Shown: positions 21,536 to 30,000, numbered from the stretch's first letter. The stretch is 64,000 nt of DNA from Mycobacterium sp. IDR2000157661 (GCF_022317005.1 NZ_CP081006.1:372001-436000), one strand, 5' to 3'. A program made the numbers and translations. Notes: a model not told the origin generated them from the sequence alone.

Positions 21536-22294
21536 CGATTTCGCGAGCAATCGCGAAACGTGCATCTGCGAGATTCCGACGCGTTCGGCGATCTGCGTCT
21601 GGGTGAGCGATTCGAAGAAGCGCAGCAGCAGCACGGTGCGTTCGCGCTCCGGTAGCGCGGCGAGTAACGGCCGCAACGCTTCCCGGTTCTCGATCTGGTC
21701 CAGGCCGAGGTCCACATCGCCGAGCGTGTCGGCGATCGCGGGGGCGTCCTCGGTTCCGCTGCCGCCGCTGTCGATCGACAGCGTGTTGTAGGAGCTGCCT
21801 GCCACCAGGCCCTCGACGACCTCGTCGCGATCCATGCCCAGTTCGGCGGCCAGCTCGCTGGCGGTGGGCGCCCGGCCCAGCCGCTGTGACAGTTCGGCGG
21901 TCGCCGAACCCAGCCGCAGGTGCAGTTCCTTGAGCCGCCGGGGCACCTTCACCGACCAGCTGTTGTCGCGGAAGTGCCTGCGCACCTCGCCCATGATGGT
22001 CGGCACCGCGAAGGACACGAAGTCCGAGCCCGCCTCGACATCGAACCGGATGACCGCGTTGACCAACCCGACCCGGGCCACCTGGACCAGGTCCTCGCGG
22101 GGCTCGCCACGGCCGTCGAAACGACGGGCGATGTGGTCGGCCAGCGGCAGGCAGCGCTCGACGATGCGGTCCCGCTGGCGCTGGAACTTCGGCGAGTCCT
22201 CGTCGAGGTTCTTCAGCTCGCGGAACATGTCGGCGACATCCGCATACTCAGAGTTCGGCCGTGACGACGAACCCTGTGACGTCCTAGGCGTCAC
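21506..22294 (-). CDS. sigF: RNA polymerase sigma factor SigF
   Basis: 262 residues, a group 3 sigma factor lacking region 1.1. Region 2 contains ADHIARRFDGRGEPREDLVQVARVGL-like core contacts, region 3 is KVPRRLKEL onward, and region 4 ends in ERERTVLLLRFFESLTQTQIAER followed by a helix-turn-helix (GISQMHVSRLLAKSL). It directs the general stress and stationary-phase regulon. GTG start overlaps the rsbW stop (GTGA). It is held inactive by RsbW and expressed from the SigF-type promoter upstream of rsbW, making a feedback loop. Confidence 0.97.
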   Translation of the reverse strand: MTPRTSQGSSSRPNSEYADVADMFRELKNLDEDSPKFQRQRDRIVERCLPLADHIARRFDGRGEPREDLVQVARVGLVNAVIRFDVEAGSDFVSFAVPTIMGEVRRHFRDNSWSVKVPRRLKELHLRLGSATAELSQRLGRAPTASELAAELGMDRDEVVEGLVAGSSYNTLSIDSGGSGTEDAPAIADTLGDVDLGLDQIENREALRPLLAALPERERTVLLLRFFESLTQTQIAERVGISQMHVSRLLAKSLMRLRDQLQ

Positions 22295-22725
22295 TGCAGC
22301 GAGCTCGCTCTTCTCGTCGTCATGGAGATCCCGAATACCTGCGCGTCCTCGGGGCCCTGACCGTTCTGGAAGGTGCTCACCTCATCGGTCAACGACGACA
22401 GCACATGCCAACTGAAGCTGCCCGGGGCGAGGATGTCCGGACTCTTGCAGGTGGTCGACGCGTCGATGACCACCGCGTCGTCGCGTGCGTCGATGACGAG
22501 CAGCAGCATCGAATCGGGGACCGCGCTGCGAATGAGCCTCGTGCAGGCTTCGTCCACAGCCAGCCGCAGGTCCGCCACGGCGTCGAAGTCGAGATCCTCG
22601 AACGTCGCGACGGCCGCGACGAGTGTGCGCAGCACGGCGAGGTTCTCGAGCTCGGCCGCGACTCTCAGTTCCACCGACCGACCGCCGTGACCCTGCCCGT
22701 TGTTGGTGTTGGCGACGTCGGCCAT
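22291..22725 (-). CDS. rsbW: Anti-sigma factor RsbW (UsfX)
   Basis: 144 residues from ATG 22725 with GGGAGG 6 nt upstream. It matches the RsbW/UsfX family: VELRVAAELENLAVLRTLVAA, then TFEDLDFDAVADLRLAVDEACTRLI containing the GHKL N-box, and SFSWHVLSSLTDEV. The classic glycine-rich ATP lid of kinase-active RsbW is not obvious, in line with mycobacterial UsfX. It binds SigF; release depends on anti-anti-sigma factors such as the convergent STAS protein. Confidence 0.95.
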   Translation of the reverse strand: MADVANTNNGQGHGGRSVELRVAAELENLAVLRTLVAAVATFEDLDFDAVADLRLAVDEACTRLIRSAVPDSMLLLVIDARDDAVVIDASTTCKSPDILAPGSFSWHVLSSLTDEVSTFQNGQGPEDAQVFGISMTTRRASSLQ

Positions 22726-22753
22726 CTGACCTCCCGGCAATGTCGAAGCGAGA

Positions 22754-22780
22754 CTACCCCAGGTTGATTCCCAGCTAACC
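22754..22780 (-). promoter_or_regulatory. SigF-type promoter of rsbW-sigF
   Basis: Minus strand: GGTTA (22776-22780), 16-nt spacer, GGGTAG (22754-22759), ending about 28 nt before the rsbW ATG. It matches the mycobacterial SigF consensus (GGTTT-N15/17-GGGTAT) closely and supports autoregulation. Confidence 0.75.
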
Positions 22781-22978
22781 ACGAGGACTCCGATGAACTG
22801 AGCGTGCGGACGTGTGGCACACGCAAGGCCCGGGTATCACGGGGCCATGCCGTCGCCGCTCATGCTCGCACCGATGATGCAGTGAGCGCGCGGATGACGG
22901 AAAACGCCCAATGGGCGCGCTCCACTCAGACCAATCCATGGTGCTCGTGCCATACCCCACCCATACAGGGAACCAAAC

Positions 22979-23998
22979 ATGCGACTTCGGCGTAGTAACC
23001 TGCACGGCCCGGGCCTGCGCCGGATCCGCCGGGGCAAGGGCTTCTCCTACCAGAATCCGGACGGCACCGCGGTCGCCGACGAGGCCACCCTGCAGCGCAT
23101 CAAGGACCTGGTGATCCCGCCGGCGTGGAAAAACGTCTGGATCTGCCCGTACCCCAACGGCCACATCCAGGCGGTCGGCACCGACGCGGCTGGCCGCCGC
23201 CAGTACCTGTACCACCAGCGGTGGCAGGAGGAGCGCAACGAGGAGAAGTTCGACCGGGTGCTGCAGATGTCGGCGGCGCTGCCGGAGATGCGCAGGCAGA
23301 TCGCTGCGGACCTGCGCGGTCGGGGACTCAAACGCGACCGGGTGCTCGCGGTGGCGCTGCATCTGCTGGACCTCGGCTACTTCCGCGCCGGTTCCGAGCA
23401 GTACGCGGAGGAGAACAACTCGTTCGGCATCTCCACCCTGCTCTGTGAACACGTGACGGTGCATCGCGCCGCGATCGAGTTCGACTTTCCCGCCAAGAGC
23501 GGCGTGCGCCGCACGCTGACGATCGACGATCCGACGGCTGTGCGTTCCGTGCGCGCACTGCTGCGGCGGCCGGAGCGCACGGAACGGCTGCTGGTGTGCC
23601 GCAACGGTTCCGGTTGGACCGACATTCACGCCGACGACCTCAACGCCCGATTCAAGGAACTCGTCGGCGCGGAGTACACGGTCAAGGACCTGCGGACGTG
23701 GCACGGCACGGTGCTGGCGGCGGTGGCTTTCGTCGACGCCGATCCCCCGGTCAACAAGACCGTCATCAAGCGTGTCGAATCGGCGGTGATGAAGGAGGTG
23801 GCCGAGGAACTCGGCAACACCCCGGCGGTGGCCCGCGCCTCCTACGTCGACCCCCGCGTCGTCGAGGGTTACGAGTCGAACCGGACGCTCGCAGCGGCCG
23901 TGCGTCGGGCCGCGAAGGTGAGGACGGTGGCCGAGCGGCAGGAGGTGCTCGACCGCGGCACCGCCCGCCTCATCCGGCAGGTCGCCAAGGATCAGTAA
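22979..23998 (+). CDS. DNA topoisomerase IB (poxvirus-like)
   Basis: 339 residues, the size of bacterial type IB enzymes. The N-terminal beta domain has GKGFSYQNPDG and VIPPAWKNVWICPYPNGHIQAVG-like residues; the catalytic domain has LLDLGYFRAGSEQYAEEN, VKDLRTWHGTVLA, and the active tyrosine in ARASYVDPRVVE near residue 290. It relaxes supercoils by a 3'-phosphotyrosyl nick without ATP. It stands alone on the plus strand between rsbW and a sugar-gene operon, overlapping the latter's last gene by 7 nt. Confidence 0.95.
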   Translation: MRLRRSNLHGPGLRRIRRGKGFSYQNPDGTAVADEATLQRIKDLVIPPAWKNVWICPYPNGHIQAVGTDAAGRRQYLYHQRWQEERNEEKFDRVLQMSAALPEMRRQIAADLRGRGLKRDRVLAVALHLLDLGYFRAGSEQYAEENNSFGISTLLCEHVTVHRAAIEFDFPAKSGVRRTLTIDDPTAVRSVRALLRRPERTERLLVCRNGSGWTDIHADDLNARFKELVGAEYTVKDLRTWHGTVLAAVAFVDADPPVNKTVIKRVESAVMKEVAEELGNTPAVARASYVDPRVVEGYESNRTLAAAVRRAAKVRTVAERQEVLDRGTARLIRQVAKDQ

Positions 23999-25290
23999 CC
24001 CGTCCGGGCTCCGTTGCCCAGGTAGGTCAGCCCGCTGTCGGCCACCAGCGCCGGGTCGAGCAGGTTGCGGCTGTCCAGCACCACGGCGTCGGGTGCCTGC
24101 TCGGCGATCAGCGCCCAGTCCAGCTCGCGGAAGTGCGGCCACTCGGTGAGCACCACGATGGCGTCGGCGTCCTTGGTGGCCAGATACGGGTCGTCAACGG
24201 CGACGACCGAGGCCTCGCGTAACCGGGTCTGATCCAGCGCTGCCAGTCGGGGGTCGTATCCGGTGACCTGAGCGCCGAGGTCGCCGAGGCGTGCGCAGAG
24301 CGCCAGTGCGGGCGAATCCCGCATGTCGCTGGTCCCCGCCTTGAAAGTCAATCCCAGCGCCGTGATGCGCGCCCGCGCCAAGGGGATGCCGACGGCGCGG
24401 CGCAGCGCGGACAGGATGCGTTCGGGCTGTGCGTCGTTGGTGGCGCGGGCGGACTCCACCTCCGGCAATGCCACGCCGGCCAGCCTGCTCGTATGCAGGA
24501 TTGCCGCGGTGTCCTTGGGCAGGCAGGAGCCGCCCCATCCCGGGCCCGGCGCCAGGAAGTGGGGCCCGATGCGCACGTCGGCGCCCATGCAACGGGTGAC
24601 GTCCACGACGTCGGCGCCCACCCGCGAGCACAGCTGGGCCAGCGAGTTGGCATACGAGATCTTGACCGCCAGAAAGGCGTTACTGGCGTACTTCGCCAAC
24701 TCCGCACTCTCCGGGGTCATCCGCAGGGTCTGCGCGAGACCGCCGTAGAGGCGGTCGACGAGGTCGGCCGCGTCGCCGTCGTCGGAGCCGATCACGACGC
24801 GGTCCGGGTTGCGGAAGTCGTAGACCGCGTGGCTCTCCCGTAGGAACTCCGGGTTCGACACCGCACGCAGCCGGGCCGGTTGCAGCCGCTGCGCCACCCG
24901 CCTGGTGGTGCCGACCGGCACCGTCGACTTGAGCACCACCACCGAGCCGGGGCGCAGCACCGTGGCGAGTTCGTCCACGACGGCGTCGACGGCCGACACG
25001 TCGGCCGAGCCGTCGGCCCGGCTCGGTGTGGGGACGCAGACGAACACCGCATCGCGGTCAGCCAGATCGCCGAGAGCACCGGTGAATTCGAGTGTGTGGT
25101 CCTTTCGCGCCTGCCGGAGCAGTTCGGGCAAGCCCGGCTCGTCGATCAGTGCGACTCCGCGGCGAAGTTGCTCGACGCGGCCGGCATCGACATCGACGCA
25201 CACCGTGTGGTGGCCGAGTTCGGCCATGCACACGGCGGTCGTCAGGCCGACGTAGCCTGCTCCGATGACGCCGACGCGGATCTCGCTCAT
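23992..25290 (-). CDS. UDP-glucose/GDP-mannose 6-dehydrogenase family
   Basis: 432 residues. N-terminal NAD-binding GAGYVGLTTAVCMAELGH, central SNPEFLRESHAVYDF, catalytic Cys in GWGGSCLPKDT, and the C-terminal FKAGTSDMRDSPAL region are all intact. The likely product is UDP-glucuronate, a sugar donor for glycolipids or exopolysaccharide. ATG start overlaps the GT9 stop (ATGA), so it is the last gene of an operon with a heptosyltransferase-like enzyme and an SDR. Confidence 0.92.
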   Translation of the reverse strand: MSEIRVGVIGAGYVGLTTAVCMAELGHHTVCVDVDAGRVEQLRRGVALIDEPGLPELLRQARKDHTLEFTGALGDLADRDAVFVCVPTPSRADGSADVSAVDAVVDELATVLRPGSVVVLKSTVPVGTTRRVAQRLQPARLRAVSNPEFLRESHAVYDFRNPDRVVIGSDDGDAADLVDRLYGGLAQTLRMTPESAELAKYASNAFLAVKISYANSLAQLCSRVGADVVDVTRCMGADVRIGPHFLAPGPGWGGSCLPKDTAAILHTSRLAGVALPEVESARATNDAQPERILSALRRAVGIPLARARITALGLTFKAGTSDMRDSPALALCARLGDLGAQVTGYDPRLAALDQTRLREASVVAVDDPYLATKDADAIVVLTEWPHFRELDWALIAEQAPDAVVLDSRNLLDPALVADSGLTYLGNGARTGY

Positions 25291-26234
25291 GCGCAGTCCT
25301 TCAGGAGGGTTTCGGTGGCGGCCAGCACCCGCGACACCGTGATGAGCAGCAACCCGCGATGCGGTTGGTCGCCGTGCGGATCACCCCTGTCGCCGGCCCA
25401 CACCGCGATGTGCGGTCCGGTGCCACGCGGACCCCACCGGTTGGGCGGGGTCGGGCCGAACAGCAGAACCGACGGCGTTCCGGTCGCGGTGGCGATATGG
25501 CCCACACCGGTGTCGCCACAGATCAGCAGGCGGCAATCGATGACCAGCGCAACCAGATCGAGCAGGCCGAGTGTTCCGGCGAGCACGCACGATTGCGGGA
25601 GTCCGGCGCCGTCGGCCACCGACCGCGCGAGTTCGACCTCGCTGCCGTCGCCGGTGATGACGACGTCATAGCCGCGGTCGTGCAGTGCGGCGCCCACGGC
25701 GGCGAACCGCTCGGGTGGCCAGCGCCTGGCGGCGAACGCCGCGCCGGGATGGATGACGACAACGGAGGACCGGTCCGGGTGGCTCGGCGGCCGCGGGATG
25801 GCGAGATCAGCCGGCTCGCAGGGGATTCCGGCGGATTCCAGCAAGGTGCACCACCGGTCGACCTCATGCTGCTCGGCGCGCCAGGGCGGGCCGTCGACAT
25901 CGGGGAACGCCTGATGGCGGTGGCTGATCAGCGCATCGGGCCGCAACGCGAGCAGGTCGGCGATGCTCTCGGGCCCGCTGCCGTGCAGGTTCACCGCCAG
26001 CGCGGGAGGTTTCCGGCGCGGCCGCAGCACACCGAGTCCCGGTGTGGTATGGACCTCGTCGACGGCGCCCGACAGCATCGCCAGCTCGGCATACCGCTCG
26101 GGGGCCGCCAGGACGATGCGCGCGTCCGGGTATGCCCGTCGGATCCCGCGCAGCGCCGGAATCCCGGTGAGCAGGTCGCCGAGACCCAGCGCGCGCAGGA
26201 CCAGCACCTCGTCGCCGGCCAGGTCTACGGCCAC
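25287..26234 (-). CDS. Glycosyltransferase family 9 (heptosyltransferase-like)
   Basis: 315 residues. It starts with the GT9 pattern LVLRALGLGDLLTGIPALRGIRRAYPD-like, and has VVIHPGAAFAARRWPPERFA and DTGVGHIATATGTPSVLLFG with the conserved donor-binding tail. Family members use ADP-heptose or similar activated sugars. Here it probably works with the adjacent UGDH and SDR in synthesis of a glycoconjugate. It overlaps the SDR stop by 10 nt and the UGDH start by 4. Confidence 0.9.
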   Translation of the reverse strand: MAVDLAGDEVLVLRALGLGDLLTGIPALRGIRRAYPDARIVLAAPERYAELAMLSGAVDEVHTTPGLGVLRPRRKPPALAVNLHGSGPESIADLLALRPDALISHRHQAFPDVDGPPWRAEQHEVDRWCTLLESAGIPCEPADLAIPRPPSHPDRSSVVVIHPGAAFAARRWPPERFAAVGAALHDRGYDVVITGDGSEVELARSVADGAGLPQSCVLAGTLGLLDLVALVIDCRLLICGDTGVGHIATATGTPSVLLFGPTPPNRWGPRGTGPHIAVWAGDRGDPHGDQPHRGLLLITVSRVLAATETLLKDCA

Positions 26235-26911
26235 GAGGACTCCGTCGAGGCGCAGACCACCAGTTCACGCACCTCACATCCGGCCGGTTGGGCCAACGCG
26301 AAGACCACCGACTCGGCCACGTGCTCGGGCTGGTTGAGCTTGGCGTCGGGCGGCGGTTTGTACTGCTCGTCGCGGCTGTCGAAGAACGCGGTGTGCATGC
26401 CGCCGGGAATCAGGGTGGTCACACCGACCTCGCCGGCCAGCTCGGCGGCAAGCGCGCGGGAGAACCCCACCACACCGAATTTCGACGCGCAGTAGGCCGT
26501 CGCGTCGCTGACCGCCTTGATGCCCAGTGTCGACGCGCAGGTCACGATCCGGCCGTGCGTCTGCTTCAGATACGGCAGCGCAGAGCGGATCACCGCCGCC
26601 GTGCCGAGCAGGTTGACGTGGATGACACGCTCCCAGTCCTTGACGGCCACGTCGTCGAGCTTTCCGCAGACGTCGGTTCCGCCCGCGGTGAACACGCCGT
26701 GGAGCTGCCCGCCCATCTGTTCGGCCAGGCTGCGCACCGCCACGTCGACGGCGTCGGTGTCGGCGAGGTCGGCACGTGCGAAGGCGACGTCGGACGGCGG
26801 ATCGTTGCGGTCGATGACCAACGGTGTACCGCCGTGCCGCGCAACGGCTTGCACCGTGGCGGCGCCGAGTCCTGAGGCCCCGCCGGTGATCAGAATATTG
26901 CCCAGGTTCAT
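26225..26911 (-). CDS. SDR family oxidoreductase
   Basis: 228 residues from ATG 26911 with GGGAGG 8 nt upstream. Motifs: NILITGGASGLGAATV, a short-form acidic loop DRNDPP for NAD(P), FTAGGTD in place of NNAG, and catalytic YCASK. The C-terminus is compact, ending in VVCASTESSWP. The neighbouring UGDH and glycosyltransferases suggest a sugar or lipid-linked ketone substrate; no firmer call is possible. Confidence 0.88.
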   Translation of the reverse strand: MNLGNILITGGASGLGAATVQAVARHGGTPLVIDRNDPPSDVAFARADLADTDAVDVAVRSLAEQMGGQLHGVFTAGGTDVCGKLDDVAVKDWERVIHVNLLGTAAVIRSALPYLKQTHGRIVTCASTLGIKAVSDATAYCASKFGVVGFSRALAAELAGEVGVTTLIPGGMHTAFFDSRDEQYKPPPDAKLNQPEHVAESVVFALAQPAGCEVRELVVCASTESSWP

Positions 26912-27641
26912 GTCTTGCCTCCCGTTCGTTCCGGTCCTCGCTTCGCTGCGATCCTCACTCTCGATCGCCGCCGCGCCACCTCGGGCAGCAGCCGGGCGGT
27001 GGGCACGTCGCCCCTGCCGTACACCCGCGGGTTCTGTACGCAGCGGTCGATGGCCTCGGTCCCGATGCCCCAGACGTCGATCGGCACGTGCGCCGCCAAA
27101 GCGTCCAGCAAATCGGTGCCCACCGTGCGCCAGCGTCGGCACGGCTCATTGATCATCGTCGCCGCTGCGGCGAACTCACCGCTGTAGTGCAAACCGGGAT
27201 CGGGGATTCCGTGATTGACCACATGCGTTGTCGCCTTGCCGTTGTCCCACATCATCCGGTTGAAGTCGGTTACATGGACCACCGGGATGTCGTCGCGCTC
27301 CGCTAGCGGGTGCACGCTGTCGACGGCGAACGGTCGTGGCGCGTTGTGCTCGACATACACTGCGGGAACGTCGATTCCCGGGCGGCGATCCAGCCAACGC
27401 GTCGCCAGCTCCACCTCCTCTGGACGCTGGAGGATGACGATGTCGACATCCGTGTCCCGCAGTCGTTCCCAGGAAATCTCCTGCGCTGCAGACCAATTCC
27501 TACCTCACAGTCCCGGCCGTCGGCGTCACGTTCCGCGTTCACCGGAATCACACAGCGGTGCCGACCGGCGACGAACGACTCCGTCCAGGAGCCGTGCACG
27601 TGCCAGAGCAGCACCCGGCGCTCAGGTGTCCAGACCGACAT
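26908..27641 (-). pseudogene. Decayed GT4-type glycosyltransferase (frameshift and C-terminal truncation)
   Basis: From ATG 27641 one frame reads MSVWTPERRVLLWHVHGSW and FVAGRHRCVIPVN until about 27510. The family sequence then continues in a different frame: ERLRDTDVDIVILQRPEEV, DVPAVYVEHNAPRPFAV, VVHVTDFNRMMWDNG, VVNHGIPDPGLHYSGE. The two frames join near 27505-27515. After LLPEVARRR the protein should continue into the donor-binding domain (TSLGLSLLEAMxxGMPVV in relatives), but instead it runs 20 residues into unrelated sequence and stops on the SDR start codon. The frameshift might be a sequencing error; the loss of the C-terminal third is not explained that way. The promoter of the whole operon must lie upstream of it. 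Confidence 0.75.
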
Positions 27642-27747
27642 GGTGCGCCGCTTACCCGGCACTTCTCCGGCAAAACGGTTCTCGCGGTGACTCTTCCATT
27701 CTGTCCAGATCACAATTCGTCGCGTGGACAGGGCCGCGAGGAGCGCG

Positions 27748-27773
27748 GGTTTCGGCGCCTACGAGGCGGGCTA
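27748..27773 (+). promoter_or_regulatory. Possible SigF-like promoter of the small acidic gene
   Basis: GGTTT (27748-27752), 15-nt spacer, GGGCTA (27768-27773), 10 nt before ATG 27784. The -10 is a variant of GGGTAT. The absence of a Shine-Dalgarno is consistent with a start close to the ATG. Confidence 0.35.
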
Positions 27774-27783
27774 CTCCGTCCGG

Positions 27784-27987
27784 ATGTCAGGAAGTGCCGA
27801 ACTCCCCGATGACGTCCCGGTGGCTGACGCCGTCGAACAGCAGCGCCCGGCCAGCGAGTCGACTCCCGACGAGGAAGTCGCCGTCGAGCCGGAGGCAGGC
27901 CCGCCGTTGGAGGCGACGGCCGCGGACTGGCAGGAGCAACTCGAGACGGTTGAGCTGGATCCCGACGAGGACCCCACCGAGGAGTAG
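27784..27987 (+). CDS. Small acidic conserved mycobacterial protein
   Basis: 67 residues from ATG 27784, very acidic and low in complexity (ELPDDVPVADAVEQQ, ATAADWQEQLETVELDPDED). The PEADAVEQQ-like and ADWQEQ segments are characteristic of a short family widespread in mycobacteria with no known function. Upstream codons in the same frame to 27724 are Gly/Ser-rich and not family-like. The stress-gene neighbourhood (CsbD, UsfY, SigF) suggests stress expression. Confidence 0.7.
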   Translation: MSGSAELPDDVPVADAVEQQRPASESTPDEEVAVEPEAGPPLEATAADWQEQLETVELDPDEDPTEE

Positions 27988-28115
27988 CCCAAGCGAACAC
28001 GGTTGCAGCCGAATGATTTTGGCATGACGGTCGCCGAACCGTCGGGATCGGCTGGTTGCGGCGCGGCCCATCCGTCGAGGCGGTGTTTAACCCGCTCCTG
28101 GTCCGGGAACCCGAC

Positions 28116-28142
28116 GGTTGCGCGGGGAGATTCCCCGGGCTA
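28116..28142 (+). promoter_or_regulatory. Possible SigF-like promoter of the CsbD-like gene
   Basis: GGTTG (28116-28120), 16-nt spacer, GGGCTA (28137-28142). The start of transcription would fall near 28150, leaving a 5' leader that includes GGGAAGG before ATG 28174. Confidence 0.45.
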
Positions 28143-28173
28143 GACCAGTCCACGCACAAGCGGGAAGGTAAGC

Positions 28174-28410
28174 ATGACCGAGAAGAACAGTGGCCCGGAA
28201 GAAGGCATCAAGGGTGCCGTCGAGGACGTCAAGGGCAAGGCGAAAGAAGCGGTCGGCACCGTCACCGGACGCGACGACGTGGTCCGCGAGGGCAAGGCCC
28301 AGCAGGACAAGGCCGACGCGCAGCAGGACGCCGCACGCAAGGAGGCCGAGGCCGAGTCGGCTCGCGCCGGTGCGAAGACGGCCGAGAAGCGCCAGGAGAA
28401 CGAACAGTAG
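28174..28410 (+). CDS. CsbD-like stress protein
   Basis: 78 residues, strongly hydrophilic, with the CsbD signature GIKGAVEDVKGKAKEAVGTV and a Lys/Glu/Ala/Gln-rich tail. Bacillus CsbD is SigB-dependent; the mycobacterial counterparts often fall under SigF, and a SigF-like promoter is visible upstream. Function at the molecular level is unknown. GGGAAGG precedes the ATG, and a strong hairpin terminator follows the stop. Confidence 0.9.
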   Translation: MTEKNSGPEEGIKGAVEDVKGKAKEAVGTVTGRDDVVREGKAQQDKADAQQDAARKEAEAESARAGAKTAEKRQENEQ

Positions 28411-28421
28411 AACCCTTTCAA

Positions 28422-28455
28422 AGAAGAGGCCCAGCCGATCGGCTGGGCCTCTTCT
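28422..28455 (+). terminator. Bidirectional intrinsic terminator after the CsbD-like gene
   Basis: Perfect 15-bp inverted repeat AGAAGAGGCCCAGCC, loop GATC, followed by TGGTCTTTCTGG. It lies between the convergent CsbD and usfY genes, 11 nt past the csbD stop and 43 nt from the usfY stop. Confidence 0.85.
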
Positions 28456-28498
28456 GGTCTTTCTGGTCCATCCGGCGCCGTCAATGTGCTCTACGCGG

Positions 28499-28807
28499 TC
28501 AACTGGTGGGTCGTTGCCGTTCGGCGTCGGGGTGGTCCTCATGCCAACGGTCCTCGATCTTGCGCACCCGCAGGTGTGCGATCAGGAACCAAGCCAGCGA
28601 GATCACCAGCAACACCGTCGAGATCACCATCAGGATGGCGCCGACATCGTAGTTATCGGTGCCGTAAGCGGCCAGGCCGCCGACGAACGAGACGCCGGAG
28701 ACGCCGAGCAGGATGACCGCCGGCATGTTCCTACTGTCCTTCATGGTCTCGCCGGCGTGCGGCCGGGTGGTCCTGGCGTGGTCGACGGGGTCTTTCGGGC
28801 TCTTCAT
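28499..28807 (-). CDS. usfY: UsfY-family membrane protein
   Basis: 102 residues from ATG 28807 with GGAG 5 nt upstream. The N-terminus DPVDHARTTRPHAGETMKD and the C-terminus RKIEDRWHEDHPDAERQRP are those of UsfY as I remember it; two membrane helices (about 30-50 and 55-77) lie between. In M. tuberculosis usfY is directly upstream of rsbW-sigF; here it is about 6 kb away, with topoisomerase and sugar genes in between. Function unknown. Confidence 0.85.
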   Translation of the reverse strand: MKSPKDPVDHARTTRPHAGETMKDSRNMPAVILLGVSGVSFVGGLAAYGTDNYDVGAILMVISTVLLVISLAWFLIAHLRVRKIEDRWHEDHPDAERQRPTS

Positions 28808-28917
28808 CGGTACTCCAATCTCGGCATACCTCAGCCGATGGTGACGGGCGAATCAAACAGCGCCCACCCTGTGCATAACCCGGGGCTACCAGGGCAAAAC
28901 TGACGAAGGCGTGACCA

Positions 28918-29550
28918 TCACTCGTAGCGCGGATACTGCTTCTCGCGCAGGACTCTCGCCAGGTGAACGGCGTTGCGGGCCAGTGCCGCATTCGTCGAGG
29001 CGACCGCCTCCGGCACCTCATCGAGGTCCTTGAAGTCGGTGCTCTGCATCGCCTCGCCCGTCCAGTACGTGCCGCCCTGGGCCGGGATGGTGTAGCCGAT
29101 GTCGTTGAGCCCCTGGAAGCAGTCGGAGATCACCTTGTGCGCACCGTCCTCGTTACCGACGACACCGACCACGGCCACCTTGCCCACCATGATCGGCCTG
29201 CCGGCGTCGTCGGTGTTGGACAGTTCGGCGTCGAGGCGCTCGAGCACTCGCTGGGTAACGCTGCTCGGATGGCCGAGCCAGATGGGGGTGGAGAGCACCA
29301 GGACGTCGGCGGCCAGGAGCTTGTCCCTGATCTGAGGCCACTGGTCGCCGTCGCCCATGTCCGCCTCGACACCCGGGGAGATTGCGTAATCGACGCAGCG
29401 CACCGACTCGGTCTTCACTCCCGCGCCACGTAGGCGCTCGCAGATGTGCTCGGCCATCAGCGCACTGCTCGACTCGGCCGGACTGGGTTTGAGGCTGCAC
29501 ACCAGGGCCACCGCAGTCAATGGACGGCCGGTGTCCGTCGGGGCGCTCAT
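28918..29550 (-). CDS. Flavodoxin-like NADPH-dependent FMN reductase/WrbA-type protein
   Basis: 210 residues from ATG 29550; the longer open frame upstream is the neighbouring gene in another phase. The flavodoxin-like fold is shown by VALVCSLKPSPAESSSALMA (phosphate loop), the LLAADVLVLSTPIWLGHPSS segment and GKVAVVGVVGNEDGAH. Such enzymes reduce flavins or quinones. It overlaps the upstream membrane protein gene by 4 nt (ATGA). Confidence 0.85.
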   Translation of the reverse strand: MSAPTDTGRPLTAVALVCSLKPSPAESSSALMAEHICERLRGAGVKTESVRCVDYAISPGVEADMGDGDQWPQIRDKLLAADVLVLSTPIWLGHPSSVTQRVLERLDAELSNTDDAGRPIMVGKVAVVGVVGNEDGAHKVISDCFQGLNDIGYTIPAQGGTYWTGEAMQSTDFKDLDEVPEAVASTNAALARNAVHLARVLREKQYPRYE

Positions 29551-29945
29551 GCGCCGATCACCGCGATGCCGGTCAACGCGGGCATGCTGGTGCCGAGAAC
29601 CAGCAGCATGAGGGCCAGCAGGAACCAGAATGCGCCCTGCCACGCCGCTGACGGGCGTCCCTTGCGAGCACTCTGATGGGTCCGGATGAAGGCGCGCAGA
29701 CTGCCTGCGAGCAGCACAGCCGGTGCGGCCAGGGCCAACAGCGTGCGCTGCGGCGGGCCGCACGCGATCGTGTCGGCGGTCGCCCCCTGACAGGTGCTCA
29801 CCCACACGACGGCGGCCAGCAGAACGCCGGCACCCGCCACAGCGACACCGAGGGCGAACCGGACGGCGTCACCGAGTCCCGCATCGAGATGTCGCAGGTC
29901 GTTAGGAGTGTCGTACACGAAGAGCTCTCTCCCGAATCCGGCCAT
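29547..29945 (-). CDS. Hypothetical integral membrane protein
   Basis: About 132 residues from ATG 29945 (a GTG two codons earlier is possible; neither has a good Shine-Dalgarno). Three hydrophobic segments at about 30-50, 68-85 and 108-130, with two cysteines in the loop WVSTCQGATADTIACGPP that could form a disulfide outside. No family recognised. It is coupled to the flavin reductase gene. It may occupy the place of Rv3289c, a small membrane protein, but I cannot confirm homology. Confidence 0.65.
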   Translation of the reverse strand: MAGFGRELFVYDTPNDLRHLDAGLGDAVRFALGVAVAGAGVLLAAVVWVSTCQGATADTIACGPPQRTLLALAAPAVLLAGSLRAFIRTHQSARKGRPSAAWQGAFWFLLALMLLVLGTSMPALTGIAVIGA

Positions 29946-30000
29946 GAACACCGCTGACGTGACGAGCCACAGAATTCCCCGGCGAATTGGCCGATAAACC

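Noticed and set aside
28808..28917. SigF promoter for usfY
   Set aside because: AGTTT-N15-GGGTTA and GTTTG...AGGTAT were both considered, but the first has a poor -10 and long leader and the second a spacer of 23 nt.
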